Of a stretch of DNA of 64,000 nt, positions 14,094 to 28,200 are shown in pieces. Source of the stretch: Hydractinia symbiolongicarpus (taxonomy: Eukaryota; Cnidaria; Hydrozoa; Anthoathecata; Hydractiniidae); assembly GCF_029227915.1 (NCBI RefSeq), contig NC_079880.1, positions 2,482,001 through 2,546,000 of the forward strand, written 5' to 3'. Every line of letters starts with the position of its first letter. Position 1 is the stretch's first letter. A program made the translations under genes and the position numbers. The notes below the pieces were generated by a model, which did not search any database, was not told where the DNA came from, and saw only the letters and a program-made list of their open reading frames with translations.

Positions 14094-15105
14094 TTAAAAC
14101 GCATGAGACTTGTAGTTTTCAAAAATGTTTTCATTTTTGATGAGACGCTTAATGAAAGAGGTTTAATCGCCGGAAAACGAAAACCCGCGATTTCCCGTAA
14201 ATCCCGGGCTTGGCCCGTATAGTTAAATGTATACAAAGAAAGTACCCAGGGAGTAAACTCATTTCCCGAACGATTTTTTAAATTATTTTTTCACCACTAA
14301 AACGCATGAGACTTGTAGTTTTCAAAAATGTTTTCATTTTTGATGAGACGGTGAATAAAAGAAGTTTAATCGCCGGCAAACAAAAACCCGCCATTTCCCG
14401 TAAACCCCGGACTCGGCCCGCACAGTCAAAAGTATACAAAGAAAGTACCCAGGGAGTAAAATTATTTCCCGAACGATTTTTTAAATTATTTTTTCACCAC
14501 TAAAACGCATGAGACTTGTAGTTTTCAAAAATGTTTTCATTTTTGAAGAGACGCTGAATGAAAGAAGTTTAATCGCCGGCAAACGAAAACCCGCGACTTC
14601 CCGTAAATCCCGGACTCGGCCCGTATAGTCAAAAGTATACAAAGAAAGTACCCAGGGAGTAAACTCATTTCCCGAACGATTTTTTAAATTATATTTTCAC
14701 CACTAATACGCATGAGACTTGTAGTTTTCAAAAATGTTTTCATTTTTGATGAGACGCTGAATGAAAGAAGTTTAATCGCCGGCAGACGAAAACCTGCGAT
14801 TTCCCGTAAATCCCGGACTCGGCCCGTATAGTCAAAAGTATAATAAGAAAGTACCCAGGGTGTAAACTCATTTCCCGAACGATTTTTTACATTATTATTT
14901 CGCCACTAAAGCCCATGAGACTTGTAGTTTTTAAAAATGTTTTCATTTTTGATGAGACGCTGAATAAAAGAAATTTAATCGCCAGCAAACGAAAACCCGC
15001 CATTTCCCGTAAACCCTGAACTCGGCCCGTATAACCAAAAGTATACAAAGAAAGTACCCAGGGAGTAAACTCATTTCCCGAACGATTTTTTAAATTATTT
15101 TTTCA

Positions 15106-15308
15106 CCACTGAAACGCATGAGACTTGTAGTTTTCAAAAATGTTTTCATTTCTGATGAGACGCTTAATGAAAGAGGTTTAATCGCCGGAAAACGAAAACC
15201 CGCGATTTCCCGTAAATCCCGGGCTTGGCCCGTATAGTCGAATGTATACAAAGAAAGTACCCTGTGAGTAAACTCATTTCCAGAACGATTTTTTAAATTA
15301 ATTTTTCA
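15106..15308 (+). repeat. Representative family B monomer (203 bp)
   Basis: Family B differs from A by a linked block of variants: gcttaatgaaagagg instead of gctgaataaaagaag, ccggaaaacg, gggcttggcccg instead of ggactcggcccg, gtcgaatgtatac instead of gtcaaaagtatac, and ccctgtgag instead of cccagggag. B units stand alone among A, C and D units. They recur at intervals that are multiples of the monomer, commonly 5 monomers (about 1,013-1,015 bp). Examples start their cttaatg marker near 1,160, 2,173, 3,186, 4,200 and 5,014. The unit shown here also has a c-to-t change giving catttctgatg. Confidence 0.9.
15220..15232. repeat. B-monomer hairpin cgggc-ttg-gcccg (example)
   Basis: Within family B the segment cgggc, ttg, gcccg is a perfect 5-bp GC-only inverted repeat with a 3-nt loop. 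Family A has cggactcggcccg at the same place and cannot form it. The first 13 bases of the window are also this element. B units from about 32.4 to 52.4 kb mostly read gggcttgacccg, which breaks one arm pair. Confidence 0.8.
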
Positions 15309-18300
15309 CCACTAAAACGCATAAGACTTGTAGTTTTTATAAATGTTTTCATTTTTGATGAGACGCTGAATAAAAGAAGTTTAATCGCCGGCAAACAAAA
15401 ACCCGCCATTTCCCGTAAACCCCGCACTCGGCCCGCATAGTCAAAAGTATACAAAGAAAGTACCCAGGGAGTAAAATTATTTCCCGAACGATTTTTTAAA
15501 TTATTATTTCACCACTAAAACGCATGAGACTTGTAGTTTTCAAGAGTGTTTTCATTTTTGATGAGACGCTGAATAAAAAAAGTTTAATCGCCGGCAAACG
15601 AAAACCTGCGATTTCCTGTAAATCGCGGACTCGGCCCGTATAGTCAAAAGTATACAAAGAAAGTACCCAGAGAGTAAACTCATTTCCAGAACGATTTTTT
15701 AAATTATTTTTTCACCATTAAAACGCATAAGACTTGTAATTTTTAAAAATGTTTTCATTTTTGATGAGACGCTGATTAAAAAAGGTTTAATCGCCGGCAA
15801 ACGAAAACCTGCGATTTCCCGTAAATCCCGAACTCGGCCCGTATAGTCAAAAGTATACAAAGAAAGTACCCAGAGAGTAAACTCATTTCCAGAACGATTT
15901 TTTAAATTATTTTTTCACCATTAAAACGCATAAGACTTGTAATTTTTAAAAATGTTTTCATTTTTGATGAGACGCTGATTAAAAAAGGTTTAATCGCCGG
16001 CAAACGAAAACCTGCGATTTCCCGTAAATCCCGAACTCGGCCCGTATAGTCAAAAGTATACAAAGAAAGTACCCAGGGTGTAAACTCATTTCCCGAACGA
16101 TTTTTTAAATTATTTTTTAACCACTAAAACGCATGAGACTTGTAGTTTTCAAAAATGTTTTCATTTTTGATGAGACGCTGAATAAAAGAAGTTTAATCGC
16201 CGGCAAACGAAAACCTGCGATTTCCCGTAAATCCCGTACTCGGCCCGTATAGTCCAAAGTATACAAAGAAAGTACCCAGGGAGTAAACTCATTTCCCAAA
16301 CGATTTTTTAAATTATTATTTCACCACTAAAGCCCATGAGACTTGTAGTTTTTAAAAATGTTTTCATTTTTGATGAGACGCTGAATAAAAGAAGTTTAAT
16401 CGCCGGCAAACGAAAACCCGCAATTTCCCGTAAATCCCGGTCTCGGCCCGTATAGTCAAAAGTATACAAGGAAAGTACCCAGTGAGTAAACTCATTTCCC
16501 TAACGATTTTTTAAATTATTTTTTCACCATTAAAACGCATAAGACTTGTAGTTTTTAAAAATGTTTTCATTTTTGATGAGACGCTGAATAAAAAAAGTTT
16601 AATCGCCGGCAAACGATAACCTGCGATTTCCCGTAAATCCCGGACTCGGCCCGTATAGTCAAAAGTATACAAAGAAAGTACCCAGGGTGTAAACTCATTT
16701 CCCGAACGATTTTTTAAATTAATTTTTCACCACTAAAACGCATAAGACTTGTAGTTTTTATAAATGTTTTCATTTTTGATGAGACGCTGAATAAAAGAAG
16801 TTTAATCGCCGGCAAACAAAAACCCGCCATTTCCCGTAAACCCCGCACTCGGCCCGCATAGTCAAAAGTATACAAAGAAAGTACCCAGGGAGTAAAATTA
16901 TTTCCCGAACGATTTTTTAAATTATTATTTCACCACTAAAACGCATGAGACTTGTAGTTTTCAAGAGTGTTTTCATTTTTGATGAGACGCTGAATAAAAA
17001 AAGTTTAATCGCCGGCAAACGAAAACCTGCGATTTCCTGTAAATCGCGGACTCGGCCCGTATAGTCAAAAGTATACAAAGAAAGTACCCAGAGAGTAAAC
17101 TCATTTCCAGAACGATTTTTTAAATTATTTTTTCACCATTAAAACGCATAAGACTTGTAATTTTTAAAAATGTTTTCATTTTTGATGAGACGCTGATTAA
17201 AAAAGGTTTAATCGCCGGCAAACGAAAACCTGCGATTTCCCGTAAATCCCGAACTCGGCCCGTATAGTCAAAAGTATACAAAGAAAGTACCCAGGGTGTA
17301 AACTCATTTCCCGAACGATTTTTTAAATTATTTTTTAACCACTAAAACGCATGAGACTTGTAGTTTTCAAAAATGTTTTCATTTTTGATGAGACGCTGAA
17401 TAAAAGAAGTTTAATCGCCGGCAAACGAAAACCTGCGATTTCCCGTAAATCCCGTACTCGGCCCGTATAGTCCAAAGTATACAAAGAAAGTACCCAGGGA
17501 GTAAACTCATTTCCCAAACGATTTTTTAAATTATTATTTCACCACTAAAGCCCATGAGACTTGTAGTTTTTAAAAATGTTTTCATTTTTGATGAGACGCT
17601 GAATAAAAGAAGTTTAATCGCCGGCAAACGAAAACCCGCAATTTCCCGTAAATCCCGGTCTCGGCCCGTATAGTCAAAAGTATACAAGGAAAGTACCCAG
17701 TGAGTAAACTCATTTCCCTAACGATTTTTTAAATTATTTTTTTACCATTAAAACGCATAAGACTTGTAGTTTTTAAAAATGTTTTCATTTTTGATGAGAC
17801 GCTGAATAAAAAAAGTTTAATCGCCGGCAAACGATAACCTGCGATTTCCCGTAAATCCCGGACTCGGCCCGTATAGTCAAAAGTATACAAAGAAAGTACC
17901 CAGGGTGTAAACTCCTTTCCCGAACGATTTTTTAAATTATTTTTTCACCACTAAAACGCATGAGACTTGTAGTTTTTAAAAATGTTTTCATTTTTGATGA
18001 GACGCTGAATAAAAGAAGTTTAATCGCCGGCAAACGAAAACCTGCGATTTCCCATAAATCCCGTACTCGGCCCGTATAGTCAAAAGTATACAAAGAAAGT
18101 ACCCAGGGAGTAAACTCATTTCCCAAACGATTTTTTAAATTATTATTTCACCACTAAAGCCCATGAGACTTGTAGTTTTTAAAAATGTTTTCATTTTTGA
18201 TGAGACGCTGAATAAAAGAAGTTTAATCGCCGGCAAACGAAAACCCGCAATTTCCCGTAAATCCCGGTCTCGGCCCGTATAGTCAAATGTATACAAGGAA

Positions 18301-18479
18301 AGTACCCAGGGAGTAAACTCATTTCCCTAACGATTTTTTAAATTATTTTTTCACCATTAAAACGCACGAGACTTGTAGTTTTAAAAAATGTTTTCATTTT
18401 TGATGAGACGCTTAATGAAAGAGGTTTAATCGCCGGAAAACGAAAACCCGCGATTTCCCGTAAATCCCGGGCTTGGCCC

Positions 18480-20510
18480 GTATAGTCAAAAGTATACAAA
18501 GAAAGTACCCAGGGAGTAAACTCATTTCCCGAACGATTTTTTAAATTATTTTTTCACCACTAAAACGCATGAGACTTGTAGTTTTTAAAAATGTTTTCAT
18601 TTTTGATTAGACGCTGAATAAAAGAAGTTTAATCGCCGGCAAACGAAAACCTGCGATTTCCCATAAATCCCGTACTCGGCCCGTATAGTCAAAAGTATAC
18701 AAAGAAAGTACCCAGGGAGTAAACTCATTTCCCAAACGATTTTTTAAATTATTATTTCACCACTAAAGCCCATGAGACTTGTAGTTTTTAAAAATGTTTT
18801 CATTTTTGATGAGACGCTGAATAAAAGAAGTTTAATCGCCGGCAAACGAAAACCCGCAATTTCCCGTAAATCCCGGTCTCGGCCCGTATAGTCAAATGTA
18901 TACAAGGAAAGTACCCAGTGAGTAAACTCATTTCCCTAACGATTTTTTAAATTATTTTTTCACCATTAAAACGCACGAGACTTGTAGTTTTAAAAAATGT
19001 TTTCATTTTTGATGAGACGCTTAATGAAAGAGGTTTAATCGCCGGAAAACGAAAACCCGCGATTTCCCGTAAATCCCGGGCTTGGCCCGTATAGTCGAAT
19101 GTATACAAAGAAAGTACCCTGTGAGTAAACTCATTTCCAGAACGATTTTTTAAATTATTTTTTCACCACTAAAACGCATAAGACTTGAAGTTTTTAAAAA
19201 TGTTTTCATTTTTGATGAGACGCTGATTAAAAAAGGTTTGATCGCCGGCAAACGAAAACCTGCGATTTCCCGTAAATCCCGGACTCGGCCCGTATAGTCA
19301 AAAGTATACAAAGAAAGTACCCAGGGTGTAAACTCATTTCCCGAACGATTTTTTAAATTATTTTTACACCACTAAAACGCATGAGACTTGTAGTTTTCAA
19401 AAATGTTTTCATTTTTGATGAGACGCTGAATAAAGGAAGTTTAATCGCCGGCAAACGAAAACCTGCGATTTCCCGTAAATCCCGTACTCGGCCCGTATAG
19501 TCAAAAGTATACAAAGAAAGTACCCAGGGAGTAAACTCATTTCCCGAACGATTTTTTAAATTATTTTTTCACCACTAAAACGCATGAGACTTGTAGTTTT
19601 TAAAAATGTTTTCATTTTTGATTAGACGCTGAATAAAAGAAGTTTAATCGCCGGCAAACGAAAACCTGCGATTTCCCATAAATCCCGTACTCGGCCCGTA
19701 TAGTCAAAAGTATACAAAGAAAGTACCCAGGGAGTAAACTCATTTCCCAAACGATTTTTTAAATTATTATTTCACCACTAAAGCCCATGAGACTTGTAGT
19801 TTTTAAAAATGTTTTCATTTTTGATGAGACGCTGAATAAAAGAAGTTTAATCGCCGGCAAACGAAAACCCGCAATTTCCCGTAAATCCCGGTCTCGGCCC
19901 GTATAGTCAAATGTATACAAGGAAAGTACCCAGTGAGTAAACTCATTTCCCTAACGATTTTTTAAATTATTTTTTCACCATTAAAACGCACGAGACTTGT
20001 AGTTTTAAAAAATGTTTTCATTTTTGATGAGACGCTTAATGAAAGAGGTTTAATCGCCGGAAAACGAAAACCCGCGATTTCCCGTAAATCCCGGGCTTGG
20101 CCCGTATAGTCGAATGTATACAAAGAAAGTACCCTGTGAGTAAACTCATTTCCAGAACGATTTTTTAAATTATTTTTTCACCACTAAAACGCATAAGACT
20201 TGAAGTTTTTAAAAATGTTTTCATTTTTGATGAGACGCTGATTAAAAAAGGTTTAATCGCCGGCAAACGAAAACCTGCGATTTCCCGTAAATCCCGGACT
20301 CGGCCCGTATAGTCAAAAGTATACAAAGAAAGTACCCAGGGTGTAAACTCATTTCCCGAACGATTTTTTAAATTATTTTTACACCACTAAAACGCATGAG
20401 ACTTGTAGTTTTCAAAAATGTTTTCATTTTTGATGAGACGCTGAATAAAAGAAGTTTAATCGCCGGCAAACGAAAACCTGCGATTTCCCGTAAATCCCGT
20501 ACTCGGCCCG
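18480..20510 (+). repeat. 1,015-bp HOR (5 monomers), two tandem units
   Basis: Units are about 18,480-19,495 and 19,496-20,510. Markers 1,015 bp apart are gattagacg (18,605 and 19,620), acttgaag (19,183 and 20,198), cccataaatcccgtactcgg, and one B monomer per unit. Single-base differences such as gtttgatcg against gtttaatcg and aaaggaag against aaaagaag separate the units. The acttgaag block appears again at 22,634 and 30,957, showing later transposition of pieces of this HOR within the array. Confidence 0.85.
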
Positions 20511-20559
20511 TATAGTCAAAAGTATACAAAGAAAGTACCCAGGGAGTAAACTCATTTCC

Positions 20560-22270
20560 CGAACGATTTTTTAAATTATCTTTTCACCACTAAAACGCAT
20601 GAGACTTGTAGTTTTCAAAAATGTTTTTATTTTTGATAAGACGCTGAATAAAAGAAGTTTAATCGCCGGCAAACGAAAACCCGCCATTTCCCGTAAACCC
20701 CGGACTCGGTCCATAAAATCAAAAGTATACAAAGAAAGTACCCAGGGAGTAAACTCATTTCCCGAACGATTTTTTAAATTATTTTTTCACCACTAAAACG
20801 CATGAGACTTGTAGTTTTCAAAAATGTTTTCATCTTTGAAGAGACGCTGAATGAAAGAAGTTTAATCGCCGGCAAACGAAAACCCGCGACTTCCCGTAAA
20901 TCCCGGACTCGGCCCGTATAGTCAAAAGTATACAAAGAAAGTACCCAGGGAGTAAACTCATTTCCCGAACGATTTTTTTAATTATATTTTCACCACTAAT
21001 ACGCATGAGACTTGTAGTTTTCAAAAATGTTTTCATTTTTGATGAGACGCTGAATGAAAGAAGTTTAATCGCCGGCAGACGAAAACCTGCGATTTCCCGT
21101 AAATCCCGGACTCGGCCCGTATAGTCAAAAGTATAATAAGAAAGTACCCAGGGTGTAAACTCATTTCCCGAACGATTTTTTAAATTATTATTTCACCACT
21201 AAAGCCCATGAGACTTGTAGTTTTTAAAAATGTTTTCATTTTTGATGAGACGCTGAATAAAAGAAATTTAATCGCCAGCAAACGAAAACCCGCCATTTCC
21301 CGTAAACACTGGACTCGGCCCGTATAACCAAAAGTATACAAAGAAGATACCCAGGGAGTAAACTCATTTCCCGAACGATTTTTTAAATTATTTTTTCACC
21401 ACTAAAACGCATGAGACTTGTAGTTTTCAAAAATGTTTTCATTTTTGATGAGACGCTTAATGAAAGAGGTTTAATCGCCGGAAAACGAAAACCCGGGATT
21501 TCCCGTAAATCCCGGGCTTGGCCCGTATAGTTGAATGTATACAAAGAAAGTACCCAGGGAGTAAACTCATTTCCCGAACGATTTTTTAAATTATTTTTTC
21601 ACCACTAAAACGCATGAGACTTGTAGTTTTCAAAAATGTTTTCATTTTTGATGAGACGGTGAATAAAAGAAGTTTAATCGCCGGCAAACAAAAACCCGCC
21701 ATTTCCCGTAAACCTCGGACTCGGCCCGCACAGTCAAAAGTATACAAAGAAAGTACCCAGGGAGTAAAATTATTTCCCGAACGATTTTTTAAATTATTTT
21801 TTCACCACTAAAACGCATGAGACTTGTAGTTTTCAAAAATGTTTTCATTTTTGAAGAGACGCTGAATGAAAGAAGTTTAATCGCCGGCAAACGAAAACCC
21901 GCGACTTCCCGTAAATCCCGGAGTCGGCCCGTATAGTCAAAAGTATACAAAGAAAGTAGCCAGGGAGTAAACTCATTTCCCGAACGATTTTTTAAATTAT
22001 ATTTTCACCACTAATACGCATGAGACTTGTAGTTTTCAAAAATGTTTTCATTTTTGATGAGACGCTGAATGAAAGAAGTTTAATCGCCGGCAGACGAAAA
22101 CCTGCGATTTCCCGTAAATCCCGGACTCGGCCCGTATAGTCAAAAGTATAATAAGAAAGTACCCAGGGTGTAAACTCATTTCCCGAACGATTTTTTAAAT
22201 TATTATTTCGCCACTAAAGCCCATGAGACTTGTAGTTTTTAAAAATGTTTTCATTTTTGATGAGACGCTG
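20560..22270 (+). repeat. 1.7-kb block, copy 2
   Basis: Copy of about 9.6-11.31 kb at an offset of 54 monomers. It is followed near 22.27 kb by a segment matching about 19.83-20.76 kb at an offset of 2,436 bp (12 monomers), so the two sources were joined near 22.27 kb. Confidence 0.78.
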
Positions 22271-23200
22271 AATAAAAGAAGTTTAATCGCCGGCAAACGA
22301 AAACCCGCAATTTCCCGTAAATCCCGGTCTCGGCCCGTATAGTCAAATGTATACAAGGAAAGTACCCAGTGAGTAAACTCATTTCCCTAACGATTTTTTA
22401 AATTATTTTTTCACCATTAAAACGCACGAGACTTGTAGTTTTAAAAAATGTTTTCATTTTTGATGAGACGCTTAATGAAAGAGGTTTAATCGCCGGAAAA
22501 CGAAAACCCGCGATTTCCCGTAAATCCCGGGCTTGGCCCGTATAGTCGAATGTATACAAAGAAAGTACCCTGTGAGTAAACTCATTTCCAGAACGATTTT
22601 TTAAATTATTTTTTCACCACTAAAACGCATAAGACTTGAAGTTTTTAAAAATGTTTTCATTTTTGATGAGACGCTTATTAAAAAAGGTTTAATCGCCGGC
22701 AAACGAAAACCTGCGATTTCCCGTAAATCCCGGACTCGGCCCGTATAGTCAAAAGTATACAAAGAAAGTACCCAGGGTGTAAACTCATTTCCCGAACGAT
22801 TTTTTAAATTATTTTTACACCACTAAAACGCATGAGACTTGTAGTTTTCAAAAATGTTTTCATTTTTGATGAGACGCTGAATAAAAGAAGTTTAATCGCC
22901 GGCAAACGAAAACCTGCGATTTCCCGTAAATCCCGTACTCGGCCCGTATAGTCAAAAGTATACAAAGAAAGTACCCAGGGAGTAAACTCATTTCCCGAAC
23001 GATTTTTTAAATTATCTTTTCACCACTAAAACGCATGAGACTTGTAGTTTTCAAAAATGTTTTTATTTTTGATAAGACGCTGAATAAAAGAAGTTTAATC
23101 GCCGGCAAACGAAAACCCGCCATTTCCCGTAAACCCCGGACTCGGTCCGTAAAATCAAAAGTATACAAAGAAAGTACCCAGGGAGTAAACTCATTTCCCG
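22270..23200 (+). repeat. Block copied from about 19.83-20.76 kb (offset 2,436 bp)
   Basis: acttgaag at 20,198 and 22,634, tgataagacg near 20,633 and 23,070, and the unusual gtaaaatc/ataaaatc site near 20,712 and 23,148 keep an exact 12-monomer offset. The right break falls where this copy continues with tttttttaattatattttca and the source continues with tttttaaattattttttca. Confidence 0.78.
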
Positions 23201-23879
23201 AACGATTTTTTTAATTATATTTTCACCACTAATACGCATGAGACTTGTAGTTTTCAAAAATGTTTTCATTTTTGATGAGACGCTGAATGAAAGAAGTTTA
23301 ATCGCCGGCAGACGAAAACCTGCGATTTCCCGTAAATCCCGGACTCGGCCCGTATAGTCAAAAGTATAATAAGAAAGTACCCAGGGTGTAAACTCATTTC
23401 CCGAACGATTTTTTAAATTATTATTTCACCACTAAAGCCCATGAGACTTGTAGTTTTCAAAAATGTTTTCATTTTTGATGAGACGGTGAATAAAAGAAGT
23501 TTAATCGCCGGCAAACAAAAACCCGCCATTTCCCGTAAACCTCGGACTCGGCCCGCACAGTCAAAAGTATACAAAGAAAGTACCCAGGGAGTAAAATTAT
23601 TTCCCGAACGATTTTTTAAATTATTTTTTCACCACTAAAACGCATGAGACTTGTAGTTTTCAAAAATGTTTTCATTTTTGAAGAGACGCTGAATGAAAGA
23701 AGTTTAATCGCCGGCAAACGAAAACCCGCGACTTCCCGTAAATCCCGGAGTCGGCCCGTATAGTCAAAAGTATACAAAGAAAGTACCCAGGAAGTAAACT
23801 CATTTCCCGAACGATTTTTTAAATTATTTTTTCACCACTAAAACGCAGGAGACTTGTAGTTTTCAAAAATGTTTTCATT

Positions 23880-25210
23880 TTTGATGAGACGCTGAATAAA
23901 AGAAGTTTAATCGCCGGCAAACAAAAACCCGCCATTTCCCGTAAACCCCGCACTCGGCCCGCATAGTCAAAAGTATACAAAGAAAGTACCCAGGGAGTAA
24001 AATTATTTCCCGAACGATTTTTTAAATTATTATTTCACCACTAAAACGCATGAGACTTGTAGTTTTCAAGAGTGTTTTCATTTTGGATGAGACGCTGAAT
24101 AAAAAAAGTTTAATCGCCGGCAAACGAAAACCTGCGATTTCCTGTAAATCGCGGACTCGGCCCGTATAGTCAAAAGTATACAAAGAAAGTACCCAGAGAG
24201 TAAACTCATTTCCAGAACGATTTTTTAAATTATTTTTTCACCATTAAAACGCATAAGACTTGTAATTTTTAAAAATGTTTTCATTTTTGATGAGACGCTG
24301 ATTAAAAAAGGTTTAATCGCCGGCAAACGAAAACCTGCGATTTCCCGTAAATCCCGAACTCGGCCCGTATAGTCAAAAGTATACAAAGAAAGTACCCAGG
24401 GAGTAAACTCATTTCCCGAACGATTTTTTAAATTATTTTTTCACCACTAAAACGCATGAGACTTGTAGTTTTCAAAAATGTTTTCATTTCTGATGAGACG
24501 CTTAATGAAAGAGGTTTAATCGCCGGAAAACGAAAACCCGCGATTTCCCGTAAATCCCGGGCTTGGCCCGTATAGTCGAATGTATACAAAGAAAGTACCC
24601 TGTGAGTAAACTCATTTCCAGAACGATTTTTTAAATTAATTTTTCACCACTAAAACGCATAAGACTTGTAGTTTTTATAAATGTTTTCATTTTTGATGAG
24701 ACGCTGAATAAAAGAAATTTAATCGCCGGCAAACAAAAACCCGCCATTTCCCGTAAACCCCGCACTCGGCCCGCATAGTCAAAAGTATACAAAGAAAGTA
24801 CCCAGGGAGTAAAATTATTTCCCGAACGATTTTTTAAATTATTATTTCACCACTAAAACGCATGAGACTTGTAGTTTTCAAGAGTGTTTTCATTTTTGAT
24901 GAGACGCTGAATAAAAAAAGTTTAATCGCCGGCAAACGAAAACCTGCGATTTCCTGTAAATCGCGGACTCGGCCCGTATAGTCAAAAGTATACAAAGAAA
25001 GTACCCAGAGAGTAAACTCATTTCCAGAACGATTTTTTAAATTATTTTTTCACCATTAAAACGCATAAGACTTGTAATTTTTAAAAATGTTTTCATTTTT
25101 GATGAGACGCTGATTAAAAAAGGTTTAATCGCCGGCAAACGAAAACCTGCGATTTCCCGTAAATCCCGAACTCGGCCCGTATAGTCAAAAGTATACAAAG
25201 AAAGTACCCA
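23880..25210 (+). repeat. 1.33-kb block, copy 1 (second copy at about 28.55-29.88 kb)
   Basis: The offset to the second copy is 4,669 bp (23 monomers). Paired markers are ttttggatgag (24,081 and 28,750) and the rare combination gaaatttaatcgccggc (24,714 and 29,383). The block contains A, B and tttttataaatg-type units. Confidence 0.82.
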
Positions 25211-28200
25211 GGGAGTAAACTCATTTCCCGAACGATTTTTTTAATTATATTTTCACCACTAATACGCATGAGACTTGTAGTTTTCAAAAATGTTTTCATT
25301 TTTGATGAGACGCTGAATGAAAGAAGTTTAATCGCCGGCAGACGAAAACCTGCGATTTCCCGTAAATCCCGGACTCGGCCCGTATAGTCAAAAGTATAAT
25401 AAGAAAGTACCCAGGGTGTAAACTCATTTCCCGAACGATTTTTTAAATTATTATTTCACCACTAAAGCCCATGAGACTTGTAGTTTTTAAAAATGTTTTC
25501 ATTTTTGATGAGACGCTGAATAAAAGAAATTTAATCGCCAGCAAACGAAAACCCGCCATTTCCCGTAAACACTGGACTCGGCCCGTATAACCAAAAGTAT
25601 ACAAAGAAGATACCCAGGGAGTAAACTCATTTCCCGAACGATTTTTTAAATTATTTTTTCACCACTAAAACGCATGAGACTTGTAGTTTTCAAAAATGTT
25701 TTCATTTTTGATGAGACGCTTAATGAAAGAGGTTTAATCGCCGGAAAACGAAAACCCGCGATTTCCCGTAAATCCCGGGCTTGGCCCGTATAGTTGAATG
25801 TATACAAAGAAAGTACCCAGGGAGTAAACTCATTTCCCGAACGATTTTTTAAATTATTTTTTCACCACTAAAACGCATGAGACTTGTAGTTTTCAAAAAT
25901 GTTTTCATTTTTGATGAGACGGTGAATAAAAGAAGTTTAATCGCCGGCAAACAAAAACCCGCCATTTCCCGTAAACCTCGGACTCGGCCCGCACAGTCAA
26001 AAGTATACAAAGAAAGTACCCAGGGAGTAAAATTATTTCCCGAACGATTTTTTAAATTATTTTTTCACCACTAAAACGCATGAGACTTGTAGTTTTCAAA
26101 AATGTTTTCATTTTTGAAGAGACGCTGAATGAAAGAAGTTTAATCGCCGGCAAACGAAAACCCGCGACTTCCCGTAAATCCCGGAGTCGGCCCGTATAGT
26201 CAAAAGTATACAAAGAAAGTAGCCAGGGAGTAAACTCATTTCCCGAACGATTTTTTAAATTATATTTTCACCACTAATACGCATGAGACTTGTAGTTTTC
26301 AAAAATGTTTTCATTTTTGATGAGACGCTGAATGAAAGAAGTTTAATCGCCGGCAGACGAAAACCTGCGATTTCCCGTAAATCCCGGACTCGGCCCGTAT
26401 AGTCAAAAGTATAATAAGAAAGTACCCAGGGTGTAAACTCATTTCCCGAACGATTTTTTAAATTATTATTTCGCCACTAAAGCCCATGAGACTTGTAGTT
26501 TTTAAAAATGTTTTCATTTTTGATGAGACGCTGAATAAAAGAAATTTAATCGCCAGCAAACGAAAACCCGCCATTTCCCGTAAACCCTGGACTCGGCCCG
26601 TATAACCAAAAGTATACAAAGAAAGTACCCAGGGAGTAAACTCATTTCCCGAACGATTTTTTAAATTATTTTTTCACCATTAAAACGCATAAGACTTGTA
26701 ATTTTTAAAAATGTTTTCATTTTTGATGAGACGCTGATTAAAAAAGGTTTAATCGCCGGCAAACGAAAACCTGCGATTTCCCGTAAATCCCGAACTCGGC
26801 CCGTATAGTCAAAAGTATACAAAGAAAGTACCCAGGGAGTAAACTCATTTCCCGAACGATTTTTTTAATTATATTTTCACCACTAATACGCATGAGACTT
26901 GTAGTTTTCAAAAATGTTTTCATTTTTGATGAGACGCTGAATGAAAGAAGTTTAATCGCCGGCAGACGAAAACCTGCGATTTCCCGTAAATCCCGGACTC
27001 GGCCCGTATAGTCAAAAGTATAATAAGAAAGTACCCAGGGTGTAAACTCATTTCCCGAACGATTTTTTAAATTATTATTTCACCACTAAAGCCCATGAGA
27101 CTTGTAGTTTTTAAAAATGTTTTCATTTTTGATGAGACGCTGAATAAAAGAAATTTAATCGCCAGCAAACGAAAACCCGCCATTTCCCGTAAACACTGGA
27201 CTCGGCCCGTATAACCAAAAGTATACAAAGAAGATACCCAGGGAGTAAACTCATTTCCCGAACGATTTTTTAAATTATTTTTTCACCACTAAAACGCATG
27301 AGACTTGTAGTTTTCAAAAATGTTTTCATTTTTGATGAGACGCTTAATGAAAGAGGTTTAATCGCCGGAAAACGAAAACCCGCGATTTCCCGTAAATCCC
27401 GGGCTTGGCCCGTATAGTTGAATGTATACAAAGAAAGTACCCAGGGAGTAAACTCATTTCCCGAACGATTTTTTAAATTATTTTTTCACCACTAAAACGC
27501 ATGAGACTTGTAGTTTTCAAAAATGTTTTCATTTTTGATGAGACGGTGAATAAAAGAAGTTTAATCGCCGGCAAACAAAAACCCGCCATTTCCCGTAAAC
27601 CTCGGACTCGGCCCGCACAGTCAAAAGTATACAAAGAAAGTACCCAGGGAGTAAAATTATTTCCCGAACGATTTTTTAAATTATTTTTTCACCACTAAAA
27701 CGCATGAGACTTGTAGTTTTCAAAAATGTTTTCATTTTTGAAGAGACGCTGAATGAAAGAAGTTTAATCGCCGGCAAACGAAAACCCGCGACTTCCCGTA
27801 AATCCCGGAGTCGGCCCGTATAGTCAAAAGTATACAAAGAAAGTAGCCAGGGAGTAAACTCATTTCCCGAACGATTTTTTAAATTATATTTTCACCACTA
27901 ATACGCATGAGACTTGTAGTTTTCAAAAATGTTTTCATTTTTGATGAGACGCTGAATGAAAGAAGTTTAATCGCCGGCAGACGAAAACCTGCGATTTCCC
28001 GTAAATCCCGGACTCGGCCCGTATAGTCAAAAGTATAATAAGAAAGTACCCAGGGTGTAAACTCATTTCCCGAACGATTTTTTAAATTATTATTTCGCCA
28101 CTAAAGCCCATGAGACTTGTAGTTTTTAAAAATGTTTTCATTTTTGATGAGACGCTGAATAAAAGAAATTTAATCGCCAGCAAACGAAAACCCGCCATTT

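Larger units (their letters stand above)
14094..17747 (+). repeat. 3,654-bp segmental tandem duplication, copy 2
   Basis: Direct tandem copy of 10,440-14,093. The two junctions share attatttttttaccattaaa (near 14,082 and 17,736), which marks the crossover. Beyond 17,747 the sequence differs from the start of either copy: cataagacttg followed by an A unit instead of catgagacttg followed by a B unit. Confidence 0.9.
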
